Shown here: one piece after another, positions 54,001 through 63,875 of the stretch
Layout: every line of letters starts with the position of its first letter
Numbering within the stretch: position 1 is the first letter of the stretch
Translations under genes and position numbers: made by a program
Assembly: GCA_947498625.1 (NCBI GenBank)
Contig: CANMKR010000001.1
Location: 798,090-862,089 of the forward strand
Reading direction: 5' to 3'
DNA: 64,000 bases
Origin: an uncultured Kangiella sp.
GTDB taxonomy: Bacteria > Pseudomonadota > Gammaproteobacteria > Enterobacterales > Kangiellaceae
The notes under the pieces: model-generated
What the model was told of the DNA's origin: nothing
Database searches by the model: none
The model's input: only the letters and a program-made list of their open reading frames with translations

Positions 54001-54604
54001 TGATACCAAGTTTATGTAACGACTCTATTAAACTGGTTTGCTGCTCAAAATTATTAACATAGAGCGATGATTTTCGGCCCATTTCTATATCATCAATAAC
54101 GCGTTTTGCTTGAATGGGATCGGCAGTGGTGGTTTCCGCGATTAGATTTTGTGCATCCAATAATTTAGGGTTATCGATCACTTTGACTAACTGCACCATC
54201 TTATAATTGCCTCCAGCGGCATGACCATAGGTCAAAAACCAAGAGTAACTGAAGCAATAAATGCAGGTTATGATTAGACCGGGCAAAATACTCAGGAAAA
54301 TATTAGGGGTGCCATTGAGTAGGTGGCCAATAATTATAAAGCTATAGACAGCAGTCAGATTGGTAATGACTGCTAATAAAAAGCGCTTTAAATTATCTTT
54401 TGATAAACGCACCATAAACTCCATAATGGCGCTACCTACAAAAGTGAGTAAAAAGCTCATTCCGCCTTGGACTAATCCTGAGCGCAAAGCAATACCATGT
54501 CCTGCTTCGCTATTCGCTATATATCCCCAAGCACCGTAACCTAAGAAGGCTAGTGTGCCTGACAATAGAACTCGCAAAAAAGGATTTTTTGGAATGATGC
54601 GCAT
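53984..54604 (-). CDS. Four-span inner-membrane protein of unknown family
   Basis: A 206-residue protein with four hydrophobic spans in its first 130 residues and a cytosolic tail of about 75 residues. I do not recognise the family; the arrangement recalls GtrA-like small membrane proteins but no signature is present. It has a 15-bp tandem repeat at its end. Divergent from ruvB, and separated from the SGNH gene upstream of its 3' end by 52 bases, so both may be one transcript. Confidence 0.7.
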   Translation of the reverse strand: MRIIPKNPFLRVLLSGTLAFLGYGAWGYIANSEAGHGIALRSGLVQGGMSFLLTFVGSAIMEFMVRLSKDNLKRFLLAVITNLTAVYSFIIIGHLLNGTPNIFLSILPGLIITCIYCFSYSWFLTYGHAAGGNYKMVQLVKVIDNPKLLDAQNLIAETTTADPIQAKRVIDDIEMGRKSSLYVNNFEQQTSLIESLHKLGIKSKPL

Positions 54605-54743
54605 TCAGTTAGTTTTATAGTAATTTTGCTTAGAATAGCCAAAACTGACGAATTATGGAAATATAAAAATATTAAACAATTGGCATTTCTTATCGCTCGC
54701 AGCCTTGTTAGACTTAACTCCATATAATTTATAGCAAAACCCG

Positions 54744-55763
54744 ATGATTGAGCACGATAGAATAATAAATCCTACTGAGATTGCAGACGAAGATCACTTT
54801 GACCGCGCGATTCGACCAACTGCACTCAAAGATTATGTTGGGCAAGAAACAGTACGCCAGCAGATGGAGATCTTTTTATCGGCAGCGCAAAAGCGAAAAG
54901 ATGCGCTGGATCATGTATTAATCTTTGGTCCTCCTGGTTTAGGTAAAACGACTCTGGCAAACATCATTGCCAATGAAATGAATGTTGGGATAAAGCATAC
55001 CTCAGGCCCAGTGTTGGAAAAAGCAGGCGATCTAGCGGCCATGCTCACTAACCTAGAAGCCAATGATGTCTTGTTTATTGATGAAATTCACCGTTTAAGC
55101 CCGCATGTAGAAGAGGTCTTGTACCCTGCGATGGAAGATTATCAATTGGATATTATGATCGGTGAAGGACCTGCTGCCCGTTCTATCAAGCTGGATTTGC
55201 CACCTTTTACACTTGTAGGCGCCACGACTCGAGCAGGCTTATTGACTTCGCCATTAAGAGACCGCTTTGGTATCGTTCAGCGTCTGGAGTTCTATAATAT
55301 TGAGGATCTTACCGTTATTGTCATGCGCTCTGGCACCATTTTAGGTTTAGAGATAGAAGAAGCAGGCGCTCGTGAAGTGGCCAGACGTTCGCGCGGAACC
55401 CCCCGGATTGCTAACCGTCTTTTAAGACGAGTGAGAGATTATGCAGAAATTAAAGCGGATGGCGTAATTAACCACGAGACGGCGAGTCTTGCTTTAGACA
55501 TGTTAGATGTTGATGATCGCGGCTTCGATATGATGGATAGAAAATTATTGCTGACAATTATTGAGAAGTTTAGCGGTGGTCCAGTGGGTTTAGATACACT
55601 CGCAGCAGCGATTGGTGAAGAGCGCGATACGATTGATGATGTTTTAGAGCCATTTTTGATTCAGCAAGGTTTTATTCAAAGAACGCCAAGAGGGCGAATC
55701 GCCACTAAATTGGCATATCAACACTTTGATATTATCCCTAGTGATGATGGCTTGTTTGGCTGA
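54744..55763 (+). CDS. ruvB: Holliday junction branch-migration helicase RuvB
   Basis: A 339-residue AAA+ motor of the RuvAB complex. Walker [14 protein letters not shown], Walker [11 protein letters not shown], sensor 1 [17 protein letters not shown] and C-terminal winged helix ([16 protein letters not shown]). Usual length. ruvA and ruvC, which normally precede it, are not in the window on this side; it follows a divergent membrane-protein gene. ybgC and tolQ follow, the usual order. Confidence 0.97.
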   Translation: MIEHDRIINPTEIADEDHFDRAIRPTALKDYVGQETVRQQMEIFLSAAQKRKDALDHVLIFGPPGLGKTTLANIIANEMNVGIKHTSGPVLEKAGDLAAMLTNLEANDVLFIDEIHRLSPHVEEVLYPAMEDYQLDIMIGEGPAARSIKLDLPPFTLVGATTRAGLLTSPLRDRFGIVQRLEFYNIEDLTVIVMRSGTILGLEIEEAGAREVARRSRGTPRIANRLLRRVRDYAEIKADGVINHETASLALDMLDVDDRGFDMMDRKLLLTIIEKFSGGPVGLDTLAAAIGEERDTIDDVLEPFLIQQGFIQRTPRGRIATKLAYQHFDIIPSDDGLFG

Positions 55764-55768
55764 TATAG

Positions 55769-55798
55769 AAAAGAAAACTCTTGAAAAGAAAACTTTTG
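55769..55798. repeat. 15-bp direct duplication after ruvB
   Basis: AAAAGAAAACTCTTG followed directly by AAAAGAAAACTTTTG (14 of 15 identical), six bases after the ruvB stop. Confidence 0.8.
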
Positions 55799-55854
55799 CT
55801 AAGAAAGAATATACATAACTATTAACACTTTTTACTGAATCTTTGCGTTTAAAT

Positions 55855-56289
55855 ATGAGTCAAGCAGAATTTATTTTACCAGTCCGAGTCTACTATGAAG
55901 ATACCGATGTAGCGGGCGTGGTTTATTACGCTAACTATTTGAAATTTTATGAGCGTGCTCGCACAGAATGGCTTAGAAGCCTCGGTTATGATCAGGACGT
56001 TTTGATTAAGCAGGGTTTGGCATTTGCCGTTGCCCATGTGGATGCAAAATACTTTGCGCCAGCGCGATTTAATGATCAACTAAAGGTGATCACTAAAATT
56101 ACTAAATCCCGCAAAGCGAGTATGGTATTTCATCAAAAAATTGTTTCAGAGACAGTTTTGGATGATAGCGGTAAAGAACAATTATTAAATGAAGCAACGA
56201 TTAAAGTTGCCTGTGTGGATCTTATGTCGATGACGCCTAAGTCCATGCCAAATTATCTAGTAGAGGAGATAGCCAGTGACTGGTGCTGA
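55855..56289 (+). CDS. ybgC: Acyl-CoA thioesterase YbgC
   Basis: A 144-residue hotdog thioesterase associated with the Tol-Pal system. The active-site segment VRVYYEDTDVAGVVYYANYLKFYERARTEWLR is typical of the YbgC/4-hydroxybenzoyl-CoA family. ATG 55855 is chosen over in-frame TTG 55843. The end overlaps the tolQ start by 14 bases, so translation is coupled. Confidence 0.95.
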   Translation: MSQAEFILPVRVYYEDTDVAGVVYYANYLKFYERARTEWLRSLGYDQDVLIKQGLAFAVAHVDAKYFAPARFNDQLKVITKITKSRKASMVFHQKIVSETVLDDSGKEQLLNEATIKVACVDLMSMTPKSMPNYLVEEIASDWC

Positions 56290-56962
56290 AATGTCGATAG
56301 CAGACTTAATTCTTAAAGCTAGCGTGGTTGTTCAAGCCATTATGGCACTGTTGTTAATAATATCGGTAGTGTCTTGGGCTATGATTTTTCAACGCAGTGC
56401 AGTGTTAAATTTAGCGGCAAGAAGCGGCCGCAAATTCGAAGATCAATTTTGGTCTGGTATCGATCTAAGTAAATTATTTTCAGATCTTAACCAAAGAGCG
56501 AAAGCTGCCACGGGTTTAGAGTCGTTATTCCAATCAGGCTACCGCGAGTTTATGCGTTTAAGTAGCCAACAAGGCACTTCCCCTGACGCCGTCATGGATG
56601 GTACTCATAGAGCGATGCGCGTTTCGCATAGCCGAGAGATAGAAAAATTAGAACGTAATTTATCATTTTTAGCTACCGTCGGCTCGGTAACGCCTTATAT
56701 AGGTTTATTCGGAACCGTTTGGGGCATTATGAATTCTTTTATCGCGCTGGGTTCGGTAAAGCAGGCGACATTAGCGATGGTTGCGCCGGGTATTGCTGAG
56801 GCATTGATTGCTACAGCCATGGGTTTATTTGCTGCTATACCTGCGGTGATTGCTTACAATCGTTTCACTAACCGCTTGCAACGCATTGAAACTCAATATG
56901 AGAATTTCTTAGAAGAGTTCTCGGGCGTTTTGCACCGTAAAGCACATAGCAAAAAAGACTAG
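56276..56962 (+). CDS. tolQ: Tol-Pal system proton channel subunit TolQ
   Basis: A 228-residue inner-membrane protein of the MotA/TolQ/ExbB family with three spans (about 12-38, 130-155, 165-190). The channel segment LATVGSVTPYIGLFGTVWGIMNSF is conserved. GTG 56276 is chosen: GGAG lies seven bases upstream; ATG 56291 has no such site. With TolR it harnesses the proton gradient to energise TolA during envelope constriction. Confidence 0.96.
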   Translation: MTGAEMSIADLILKASVVVQAIMALLLIISVVSWAMIFQRSAVLNLAARSGRKFEDQFWSGIDLSKLFSDLNQRAKAATGLESLFQSGYREFMRLSSQQGTSPDAVMDGTHRAMRVSHSREIEKLERNLSFLATVGSVTPYIGLFGTVWGIMNSFIALGSVKQATLAMVAPGIAEALIATAMGLFAAIPAVIAYNRFTNRLQRIETQYENFLEEFSGVLHRKAHSKKD

Positions 56963-56971
56963 GGCACTACT

Positions 56972-57394
56972 TTGGCTTATTTAGTACGCCGAGAAAGGCG
57001 CAGACCTAAAGCTGAAATTAATGTAGTTCCATACATTGATGTGATGTTGGTATTGATGGTGATCCTAATGATTACTGCGACGGCTATTACTGCAGGGGTG
57101 GAGGTCGATCTCCCTAATGCCGCAGCGCCTCCGTCGGAGGCGACTTATGAAAACTCTATTATTTTACAAGTGACGCCTTCAGGCGAATACAAATTTGCTG
57201 ATGATGAAGTGACTTATAACCTTGATGATATGGTGGATTTAGTGAGAGCGAGATTAGAGCAAAAACCTGAACTGCTAGTTTTAGTTGGCGGTGATAAAGG
57301 CGCAGACTATGGCAAAGTCGTTGAGCTCTTAAGCATGATGAATCAGGTGGCGGGTGTTGATAAGGTTAGCCTTATGACGAATCCGGTGAAATAA
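56972..57394 (+). CDS. tolR: Tol-Pal system subunit TolR
   Basis: A 140-residue ExbD/TolR protein: basic N-terminus (RRERRRPKAEINVVPYID), one span with the essential aspartate (IDVMLVLMVILMITAT), periplasmic dimerisation domain. TTG 56972 is the only reasonable start; AGGG lies eight bases upstream. Part of the proton-driven TolQRA motor. Confidence 0.95.
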   Translation: MAYLVRRERRRPKAEINVVPYIDVMLVLMVILMITATAITAGVEVDLPNAAAPPSEATYENSIILQVTPSGEYKFADDEVTYNLDDMVDLVRARLEQKPELLVLVGGDKGADYGKVVELLSMMNQVAGVDKVSLMTNPVK

Positions 57395-57427
57395 GCAGTG
57401 ATAAAGAAACAGAGTAAGGTAATCTAG

Positions 57428-58324
57428 TTGTCATATAAAAAAAATATTATTCCAATGACCTTAGCAGTTTTACTGCATCTGGTATTGATTGCTTTATTGC
57501 TTTGGAATTTCGCTTTCAAACCTGATGAGCAAGACAAGCAATTTGTCGATTCACCGGTAAAAGCTCGTTTAGTGACGGCGCCAGAAACACCGAAGAAAGA
57601 TGCTTCCAGTTTAAAAAAACGCCAACAGAAGCAAAAAGAGCTAGAAGAAGCTAAAAAGCTGTTAGAGCAGAAAAAACTAGAAGAGCAGAAGCAAAAAGAA
57701 ATAGAACAACAACAGTTAGAAGCAGAAAAAAAGTTGCAGCAAGATAAAAAGCTGGCTGAAGAAAAGAAACTAGACGATGAGCGCAAAGCTGCTGAGCAGA
57801 AAAAGCTAGAGCAGCAAAAAAAAGCAGAAGCTGAAAAGAAACGATTAACAGAAGAAGCCGAGAAAAAGCGTAAGGCGGAGGCAGAAAAAAAACGTAAAGC
57901 AGAAGCCGAGAGAAAGAAAAAAGCTGAAGCCGAACGAAAACGAAAAGAAGCTGAGCGGAAGCGAAAAGAATTGGAAGCCTTGGAAGAATCTTTGGATGAT
58001 GAACTGTTTGAGGCAGCGAAAGGCGAAGTGAGACAAACTCAAATAATGAGTGAGGTGTCTAAGATTCAACGAGCTATTAGGGCTAAAATCATTCGAAATT
58101 GGGATGAACCAGTCTTCGAAGGTAGCTGCATTATGAGAATAACCATGGGCCCTGGTGGAATCGTTTTAAATATTGAAGCTGTGGATGGTGGACTTGAGTA
58201 TTGTGAGTCGGCGGAAACTGCAATCAGCCGTTCTGCGCCTTTACCTTCTTCCGATGACCCGCAAGTCATGGCTGAGTTAAAAAGCTTAAGAATGACTTTC
58301 GATCCCAGTCAAAAAGAAAATTAG
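57428..58324 (+). CDS. tolA: Tol-Pal system protein TolA
   Basis: A 298-residue protein spanning the periplasm. One N-terminal span (about 8-27), then a long lysine/glutamate/alanine-rich helix (about 55-190), then the globular domain III with one disulfide pair (SCIMRI, YCESAE) that contacts Pal/TolB. TTG 57428 is the start; AAGG lies about eight bases upstream. Shorter than E. coli TolA (421) because the helix is shorter. Confidence 0.93.
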   Translation: MSYKKNIIPMTLAVLLHLVLIALLLWNFAFKPDEQDKQFVDSPVKARLVTAPETPKKDASSLKKRQQKQKELEEAKKLLEQKKLEEQKQKEIEQQQLEAEKKLQQDKKLAEEKKLDDERKAAEQKKLEQQKKAEAEKKRLTEEAEKKRKAEAEKKRKAEAERKKKAEAERKRKEAERKRKELEALEESLDDELFEAAKGEVRQTQIMSEVSKIQRAIRAKIIRNWDEPVFEGSCIMRITMGPGGIVLNIEAVDGGLEYCESAETAISRSAPLPSSDDPQVMAELKSLRMTFDPSQKEN

Positions 58325-58336
58325 AATAGGAATGCT

Positions 58337-59689
58337 ATGAAAAGATTTTTAGCAATATTACTGATGGTATTAGCGGTATCGCCACTCAAGGCAGAGATTG
58401 AGATTTTAATCACTGAAGGGCGTGATGATGCTCGCCCCATTGCTATAGTACCTTTTGCTTTTGAAGCGGCTGGTGTTGTCGCAGCACCACCTTTTGATTT
58501 TGCAAAAATCATTGCCGATGATTTAGCCCGTTCAGGTAAATTCAAGCCAACCGCAATAGCGGATTTACCGCAAAATCCTTCGTCTGTCGAGCAGGTTGAT
58601 TTAAATCTTTGGAAAACTTTGGGTGTTGATGCTGTGGTCTATGGCTTGGTTAAAGAAAAAAGTCCTGGCATCTATCAGGTTTCCTATGACTTGCTAGATC
58701 CTTATAACGATAAAGCCATTTTTGATTCGCAAATTGAAGAGGGTAGCTATGCATTAGTAGACCAGTCTCAACATTTAATGTTACTCAAAGATAAAATCGT
58801 TGGGCAGGATAACTATCGCTGGAATGCGCATATTGCCGCCGATGAAATATATGAAGCATTAACCGGCGAGCGCGGAGCTTTCGCAACGCAAATAGCTTAT
58901 GTGGAAGTGGATAGAAGCCAGCAAAATCCGTATCAATTATTTGTGTCGGATAGTGACGGCTTTGGTGCCCAGAGAATCTTCTCTTCTAGAATGCCTATTA
59001 TGTCGCCAGCTTGGTCGCCCAATGGTCAACAGTTAGCCTATGTTACTTTTGAAAATGGTCGTTCAGAAATTGTAAGGCAAGATTTAGCAAAAGCACAACG
59101 AGATGTACTAGCTAGCTTTAAAGGTTTTAATAGTGCGCCAACTTGGTCACCGGGCGGCTCTAAAATGGCTATGGTATTGTCCAAAGATGGCAATCCTGAA
59201 ATCTATTTAATGGATTTAACGACTCAAAAGTTAACTCGTTTAACCCGTCATTACGCTATCGATACAGAACCCTCGTGGAGTCCCGATGGCGAAAGTATAG
59301 TGTTCACTTCTGATCGCGGTGGCCGTCCACAGATTTATCGTGTGTTTTTAGACTCTGGTGAAACCAAACGTGTGACCTTTGAAGGACGTTATAATGCCGG
59401 TGCTGAGTTCTCGCCTGATGGAAACTCTATCGTTATGGTGCATCAATCTAGCAAAGGGTTTCATCTGGCAACTCAAGATTTAAGTTCTGGAGCGATAAAT
59501 ATTCTAACTAAGACCAACTTAGATGAGTCCTTATCTATCGCACCAAATGGAAGTATGATAATTTACTCTACAGTCAGCGGTAGACAGAAAGTATTAAGCA
59601 CTATCTCGATGGATGGACGCTTTGGAATGCCGATACCAAGTACTACTGGTGAAGTAAAAGCGCCTGCTTGGTCACCTTTTTTAAATTAA
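58337..59689 (+). CDS. tolB: Tol-Pal system beta-propeller protein TolB
   Basis: A 450-residue periplasmic protein. Signal peptide about 1-19 (LMVLAVSPLKAE); an N-terminal alpha/beta domain, then a six-bladed propeller with repeated SPAWSPNGQQLAYV, APTWSPGGSKMAMV and EPSWSPDGESIVFTSDRGG motifs. It bridges TolA and Pal. Its blades are of the same type as the sensor of the regulator at 48350. Confidence 0.96.
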   Translation: MKRFLAILLMVLAVSPLKAEIEILITEGRDDARPIAIVPFAFEAAGVVAAPPFDFAKIIADDLARSGKFKPTAIADLPQNPSSVEQVDLNLWKTLGVDAVVYGLVKEKSPGIYQVSYDLLDPYNDKAIFDSQIEEGSYALVDQSQHLMLLKDKIVGQDNYRWNAHIAADEIYEALTGERGAFATQIAYVEVDRSQQNPYQLFVSDSDGFGAQRIFSSRMPIMSPAWSPNGQQLAYVTFENGRSEIVRQDLAKAQRDVLASFKGFNSAPTWSPGGSKMAMVLSKDGNPEIYLMDLTTQKLTRLTRHYAIDTEPSWSPDGESIVFTSDRGGRPQIYRVFLDSGETKRVTFEGRYNAGAEFSPDGNSIVMVHQSSKGFHLATQDLSSGAINILTKTNLDESLSIAPNGSMIIYSTVSGRQKVLSTISMDGRFGMPIPSTTGEVKAPAWSPFLN

Positions 59690-59730
59690 TTTTTTACTAA
59701 AATAAAACAGTAACCTAACTGGAGAAAACA

Positions 59731-60255
59731 ATGAAATATTTAACGAAATTGGCAGCGCTAGCAGTTTTTGCTTTAGTAATCTCTGCTTGTACAACTACTA
59801 AGCCAACGGAAACTACTGATACGGGTACAACCCAATCAGGTCCAACGGCTGAGCAATTAGCAGCACAACGTGCCGCTGAAGAAGCTCGTCGTGCTGCAGC
59901 AGCAGAAGCTGCACGTATCCAAGCTTTATTGGATAGCACAACCATTTATTTCGGTTATGACCAAGATTTAATCGATTCTGAATACACTGAAATGTTGCGT
60001 TTACACGCAGAGCGTATGGTTGCAGAAAATCGTAGTGTGACTTTAGAAGGCCATGCTGATGAGCGTGGTACTCCAGAATACAACTTGGCTTTGGGTGAGC
60101 GTCGAGCTAAAGCAGTTGCACAATTATTAAAAACTTTTGGTGTCTCGGATAGCCAAATTGAAGTAGTAAGTTTTGGTGAAGAGTCACCAGCAATGTCGGG
60201 TCATGATGAGTCTTCATGGGCTAAAAATAGACGTGTAGAACTTAACTATAAGTAA
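59731..60255 (+). CDS. pal: Peptidoglycan-associated lipoprotein Pal
   Basis: A 174-residue outer-membrane lipoprotein; lipobox VISAC near residue 21, a Thr/Ala/Arg-rich linker, and an OmpA-like peptidoglycan-binding domain (TIYFGYDQDLID ... LEGHADERGTPEYNLALGERRAKAV ... WAKNRRVEL). Holds the outer membrane to peptidoglycan and recycles through Tol. GGAG upstream of ATG. Confidence 0.96.
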   Translation: MKYLTKLAALAVFALVISACTTTKPTETTDTGTTQSGPTAEQLAAQRAAEEARRAAAAEAARIQALLDSTTIYFGYDQDLIDSEYTEMLRLHAERMVAENRSVTLEGHADERGTPEYNLALGERRAKAVAQLLKTFGVSDSQIEVVSFGEESPAMSGHDESSWAKNRRVELNYK

Positions 60256-60306
60256 TTTAATATAAGTAACCCGTCTAATAGTTAATAGGATTCAAACGGT
60301 AGCATT

Positions 60307-61041
60307 ATGAGATTTAGACTAATGACCTTGCTAGTAGCGCCTTTATCACTGGCGCTACTTTCAAATAACTTACAAGCGGCTGCACCTGTTGTTGATGCGC
60401 AAGATGCACGAGCAAAGCAACAGGCTCGAGCGAATCAACAAAGTCAGCTAATGGCAGAGTTAGTGTTACAAATAAATCAATTGCAGCAAGAAGTCCGTCA
60501 ATTAAGAGGGCAGCTTGAAGAGCAAGATTATCGAATGAATCAATTGGCTAAGCAGCAGCGTGATCTCTATATTGATTTAGATAAACGCATACAAACTGGT
60601 GGTGTGGTTCAGACTGAGGACGGAAGCGAGTCTTCTGACTCAGGCGCCAATGGTTCCCCAGCTGCTGATTCTGATGTACAAGCTGCATATAACAAAGCCT
60701 TTACTCAATATCGAGATAAAGAATTTGCTTTTGCTAAAAGCTCTTTTAAAAGTTTCTTAGAAACCTACCCGAAAGAAGCGTTAGCTTCTAATGCACACTT
60801 TTGGTTGGGTCAGCTGCATATGAAAGATGAAGAGTATCAACAAGCTGAAATTCAGTTTAAGGCTGTATTCGAGACTTTCCCAGGTGCTAATAAAACGGAT
60901 GTATCCATTTTAAAATTGGGGCAGCTGGAAGAAGCGCGTGGTAATAAGAAAGCTGCAAAGCAATACTACCAAAGAGTAGCAAAGGAGTTTCCGGATACCA
61001 CCGCTGGCAAATTAGCCTCAGCTAAACTAGAAGCTCTTTAA
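60307..61041 (+). CDS. cpoB: Cell division coordinator CpoB (YbgF)
   Basis: A 244-residue periplasmic protein: signal peptide 1-25, a coiled-coil trimerisation segment (about 45-95, LQINQLQQEVRQLRGQLEEQ), a Ser/Gly linker and a C-terminal TPR domain (AYNKAFTQYRDKEFAFAKSSF ... AKQYYQRVAKEFPDTTAGKLA). Links Tol-Pal to peptidoglycan synthesis at the septum. Last gene of the tol operon, followed by a terminator. Confidence 0.95.
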   Translation: MRFRLMTLLVAPLSLALLSNNLQAAAPVVDAQDARAKQQARANQQSQLMAELVLQINQLQQEVRQLRGQLEEQDYRMNQLAKQQRDLYIDLDKRIQTGGVVQTEDGSESSDSGANGSPAADSDVQAAYNKAFTQYRDKEFAFAKSSFKSFLETYPKEALASNAHFWLGQLHMKDEEYQQAEIQFKAVFETFPGANKTDVSILKLGQLEEARGNKKAAKQYYQRVAKEFPDTTAGKLASAKLEAL

Positions 61042-61059
61042 TGATAAATGCTCGTGAAT

Positions 61060-61087
61060 AAAGGCGCTTTTAGCGCCTTTTTCTTTA
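61060..61087 (+). terminator. Terminator of the tol-pal operon
   Basis: AAAGGCGC-TTTTA-GCGCCTTTTTCTTT, 19 bases after the cpoB stop. Confidence 0.88.
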
Positions 61088-61155
61088 CCTTTTGTTTTTC
61101 ATTCGTTGCAGTAATCGACTATAATTCGCGCAATTATTGTTATGAGTAATGAATT

Positions 61156-61797
61156 TTGAGCAAGCTTAGGATTACTGAGATATTCCACTCCCTGCAAGGC
61201 GAAAGTTTAACGGTTGGCTTACCCACGGTTTTTGTCCGTCTGACAGGCTGCCCTTTACGCTGTGTCTATTGTGATACGGACTATGCCTTTGGTGGCGGCG
61301 AATGGATGTCTTATGATGAGATTTACCAGCAAATTGCTCAATACGATTGCGAAAATATTTGTATTACTGGTGGTGAGCCATTAGCCCAAAAAAGAGTATT
61401 CGATTTCTTTACCCTGCTTTGTGATAAAGGCTATAAGGTGTCCACTGAAACCGGTGGTGCCAATGATATATCACCGTTGGATCCCCGAGTAATGACAGTG
61501 ATGGACTTAAAAACCCCTGATTCTGGTGAAATGGATAAAAACCTTTATTCTAATATCGAGCATCTAAAATCTGGTGATCAGGTAAAGTTTGTTATCTGTA
61601 GTCGCAAAGATTTCGACTGGGCAAAAATGGCTATCGAGCAGCATGCGATTACTAATAAGTGCGAAGTGTTATTTTCACCAAGTTATGGACAAGTAGAGTA
61701 TCAAGAATTAGCAGAATGGATCTTAAAACATAAGTTAAAAGTGCGAATGCAAATTCAATTACATAAAGTAATCTGGGGTGAGAAAACGGGTGTATAA
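61156..61797 (+). CDS. queE: 7-carboxy-7-deazaguanine synthase
   Basis: A 213-residue radical-SAM enzyme of queuosine synthesis that contracts CPH4 to 7-carboxy-7-deazaguanine. The cluster motif is GCPLRCVYCDTDYAF (CxxxCxxC), with GGEPLAQ and the SAM-binding strands. TTG 61156 is the apparent start; upstream ribosome signal is weak and no in-frame ATG exists. queC follows 32 bases later and takes its product. Separated from tol genes by a terminator. Confidence 0.95.
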   Translation: MSKLRITEIFHSLQGESLTVGLPTVFVRLTGCPLRCVYCDTDYAFGGGEWMSYDEIYQQIAQYDCENICITGGEPLAQKRVFDFFTLLCDKGYKVSTETGGANDISPLDPRVMTVMDLKTPDSGEMDKNLYSNIEHLKSGDQVKFVICSRKDFDWAKMAIEQHAITNKCEVLFSPSYGQVEYQELAEWILKHKLKVRMQIQLHKVIWGEKTGV

Positions 61798-61829
61798 TTG
61801 CTTAGCTAAATTCAAAGGTTCTGGTTTTA

Positions 61830-62513
61830 ATGTCTAAAAAAGCAGTAGTATTACTATCAGGTGGTTTGGACTCAACCACGGCATTGGCAATGGCTAATGA
61901 ACAAGGTTTTGAGTGCTATACCATGAGCTTTAATTACGGTCAGCGCAGTTTGGCTGAGTTGAATGCTGCTAAAAGAATTTCTAAGACCTTTAATGCTACT
62001 AAGCATATCGAAGTGAATCTAGATATGACAGAAATTGGTGGTTCAGCGTTAACCGATCACTCGATTGACGTACCCGTTAATGAACAAATTTCTGAACAAG
62101 ACGCTATTCCTGTGACTTATGTTCCAGCTCGAAATACGGTTTTTTTATCTATTGCGCTAGGCTGGGCTGAGGTTTTGGATGCCAGTCATATTTTTGTGGG
62201 CGTCAATGTGGTGGATTATTCAGGTTACCCCGACTGCCGCCCTGAATTTGTGCAAGCCTTTGAAGCCATGGCCAATTTAGCTACCAAAGCTGGGGTTGAA
62301 GGAAACAAATTAACCGTTGCGGCGCCGTTAATCGATATGACGAAAGAAGAGATTATCGCCACCGGAATTAGGTTAGGTGTGGATTACAGCCAAACCGTAT
62401 CTTGCTATAAAGCCACTGATGATGGTTTAGCTTGTGGTGAATGTGATTCTTGTATTTTGCGTGCGCGAGGTTTTGAGGGGCAGGGGATTAAAGACCCTAC
62501 TTTGTATTTATAG
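61830..62513 (+). CDS. queC: 7-cyano-7-deazaguanine synthase
   Basis: A 227-residue ATP-dependent enzyme that converts 7-carboxy-7-deazaguanine to preQ0. PP-loop [16 protein letters not shown] near residue 7 and zinc cysteines in [21 protein letters not shown]. Its end overlaps the convergent S41 peptidase gene by 17 bases. Confidence 0.96.
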   Translation: MSKKAVVLLSGGLDSTTALAMANEQGFECYTMSFNYGQRSLAELNAAKRISKTFNATKHIEVNLDMTEIGGSALTDHSIDVPVNEQISEQDAIPVTYVPARNTVFLSIALGWAEVLDASHIFVGVNVVDYSGYPDCRPEFVQAFEAMANLATKAGVEGNKLTVAAPLIDMTKEEIIATGIRLGVDYSQTVSCYKATDDGLACGECDSCILRARGFEGQGIKDPTLYL

Positions 62514-63735
62514 TCTTTAAATATGTTAACGCCCTTTTTAGAATTTCATCATCTTTCTTATTAGTAATTTCCACTTGAATTTTAGGACGATAGTCTTCCC
62601 TTGGGGTGCCATCTACATGGTACATTTTTTGAGTTGATATCTTAAAACCAATATTACTATTTGGCATTCTATAATCCCACATAGAGCCAAGTAGCTGCCC
62701 CATTTTAGTTCCTATTACGGTAGCCCCTATATGGTCAAAACCTAAAGCGGTGCCTTCCCCCATACTGCCAGTCCATTGATTTACCAGAACAACCACAGGC
62801 TTCGAATAGTATGGCTTTAGAGGGCTAACGATTTCTGCCCAGCTTCTTTTAATACCATACTCTTTTAGGTCATTAGGGTACTCATGCTTTTGATAGAAAC
62901 TATCTTTATCAACAAAGTGACCTAAAATCGAACGAGCCACTAAACTGTTTCCACCACCGGAAGTAAATCTTAGATCTAAAATAAGGGCTTCTGTTCCTTT
63001 AAAAGACTCTAGTAAGATTGGGAATTTTTCTAGTATAGAGTTATTACCTAACGAGTTATTGAATTTGATATAACCAATGGAGCCAATCTGTTCAGAAAGT
63101 AGTGGATTATCGAAAGACATAAATTGTGTTTCTACAAGAGATAGCTTTAGTTTCTTACCAGACCGTTTTACAGTAATACTTCGAGGTTTACCTCTATCAC
63201 CCGCTAAGGTGACATTTAGTGCCCAAGTACGTATTTCGTCATCGATTGAATCAAAGCTGGTGCCAATATATCTGTCTATCGCTTTTAAAGTAAGTTCTTG
63301 GTTAATGGCAAGAATTTCATCGCCAATCTCTAACTGCTTATGTGCATCTGAACCTTGAAGTAAATTAACTACAGTGGCTTTGTTATTTTTATATTCGGCA
63401 TATACGTCAGCTGAAGAAGGCAGAACTTTAGGCGAGTAGGGGGTACTGCTGAGCAACTGCACATGATTATCATAAAGTTCTAATTGCAAACGCTCAATTA
63501 AAGCCAAAAAGTCTGTGTGATTGGTTACTTTTTCAAAATTTTCCCAAGCAAATCTAGTTACTTTGTCCCAATTAGTTTTCTTTTCATCAAAGTAGGCATA
63601 ATTATTTTTCACAGTGGATAAATAGAACTCGAGGTCCTGTTTGTATTTTGCAGCATTTTCTGGACTGAGTTCCGCATTGGCTTGTGATAAATAAGAAGAA
63701 AGTAATATGAGTATGCTTACAGTTATTTTTTTCAT
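62497..63735 (-). CDS. Exported S41-family (tail-specific protease-like) peptidase
   Basis: A 412-residue protein with a signal peptide (about 1-21). A PDZ-like region lies near 110-150 ([13 protein letters not shown]) and the S41 core follows: [19 protein letters not shown] and the nucleophile strand [21 protein letters not shown] with the catalytic serine. Similar to stand-alone C-terminal processing peptidase relatives rather than Prc. Probably periplasmic or secreted. Convergent with queC. Confidence 0.88.
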   Translation of the reverse strand: MKKITVSILILLSSYLSQANAELSPENAAKYKQDLEFYLSTVKNNYAYFDEKKTNWDKVTRFAWENFEKVTNHTDFLALIERLQLELYDNHVQLLSSTPYSPKVLPSSADVYAEYKNNKATVVNLLQGSDAHKQLEIGDEILAINQELTLKAIDRYIGTSFDSIDDEIRTWALNVTLAGDRGKPRSITVKRSGKKLKLSLVETQFMSFDNPLLSEQIGSIGYIKFNNSLGNNSILEKFPILLESFKGTEALILDLRFTSGGGNSLVARSILGHFVDKDSFYQKHEYPNDLKEYGIKRSWAEIVSPLKPYYSKPVVVLVNQWTGSMGEGTALGFDHIGATVIGTKMGQLLGSMWDYRMPNSNIGFKISTQKMYHVDGTPREDYRPKIQVEITNKKDDEILKRALTYLKTINTK

Positions 63736-63875
63736 GAACTATTATTTTGGGTTATTTTATGATTCGCATCATATCTTGCAGTTTTAGGATTAGCTAGTGT
63801 TAATCAATGAATTGCCATTATAAACTTCTTTGGTCACTTAGGTTTAGATTTGATATAGGCCGCTAAAATTAATTT

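Noticed and set aside
53984-54604. GtrA-family assignment for the four-span protein
   Set aside because: Topology is similar, but I could not see a family signature.
57424-57786. Serine/cysteine-rich minus-strand frame opposite tolA
   Set aside because: It is the antisense of the lysine/glutamate-rich TolA helix, a composition artefact.
61090-61155. preQ1 riboswitch before queE
   Set aside because: No preQ1-type pseudoknot or C-rich loop was seen in the short leader.
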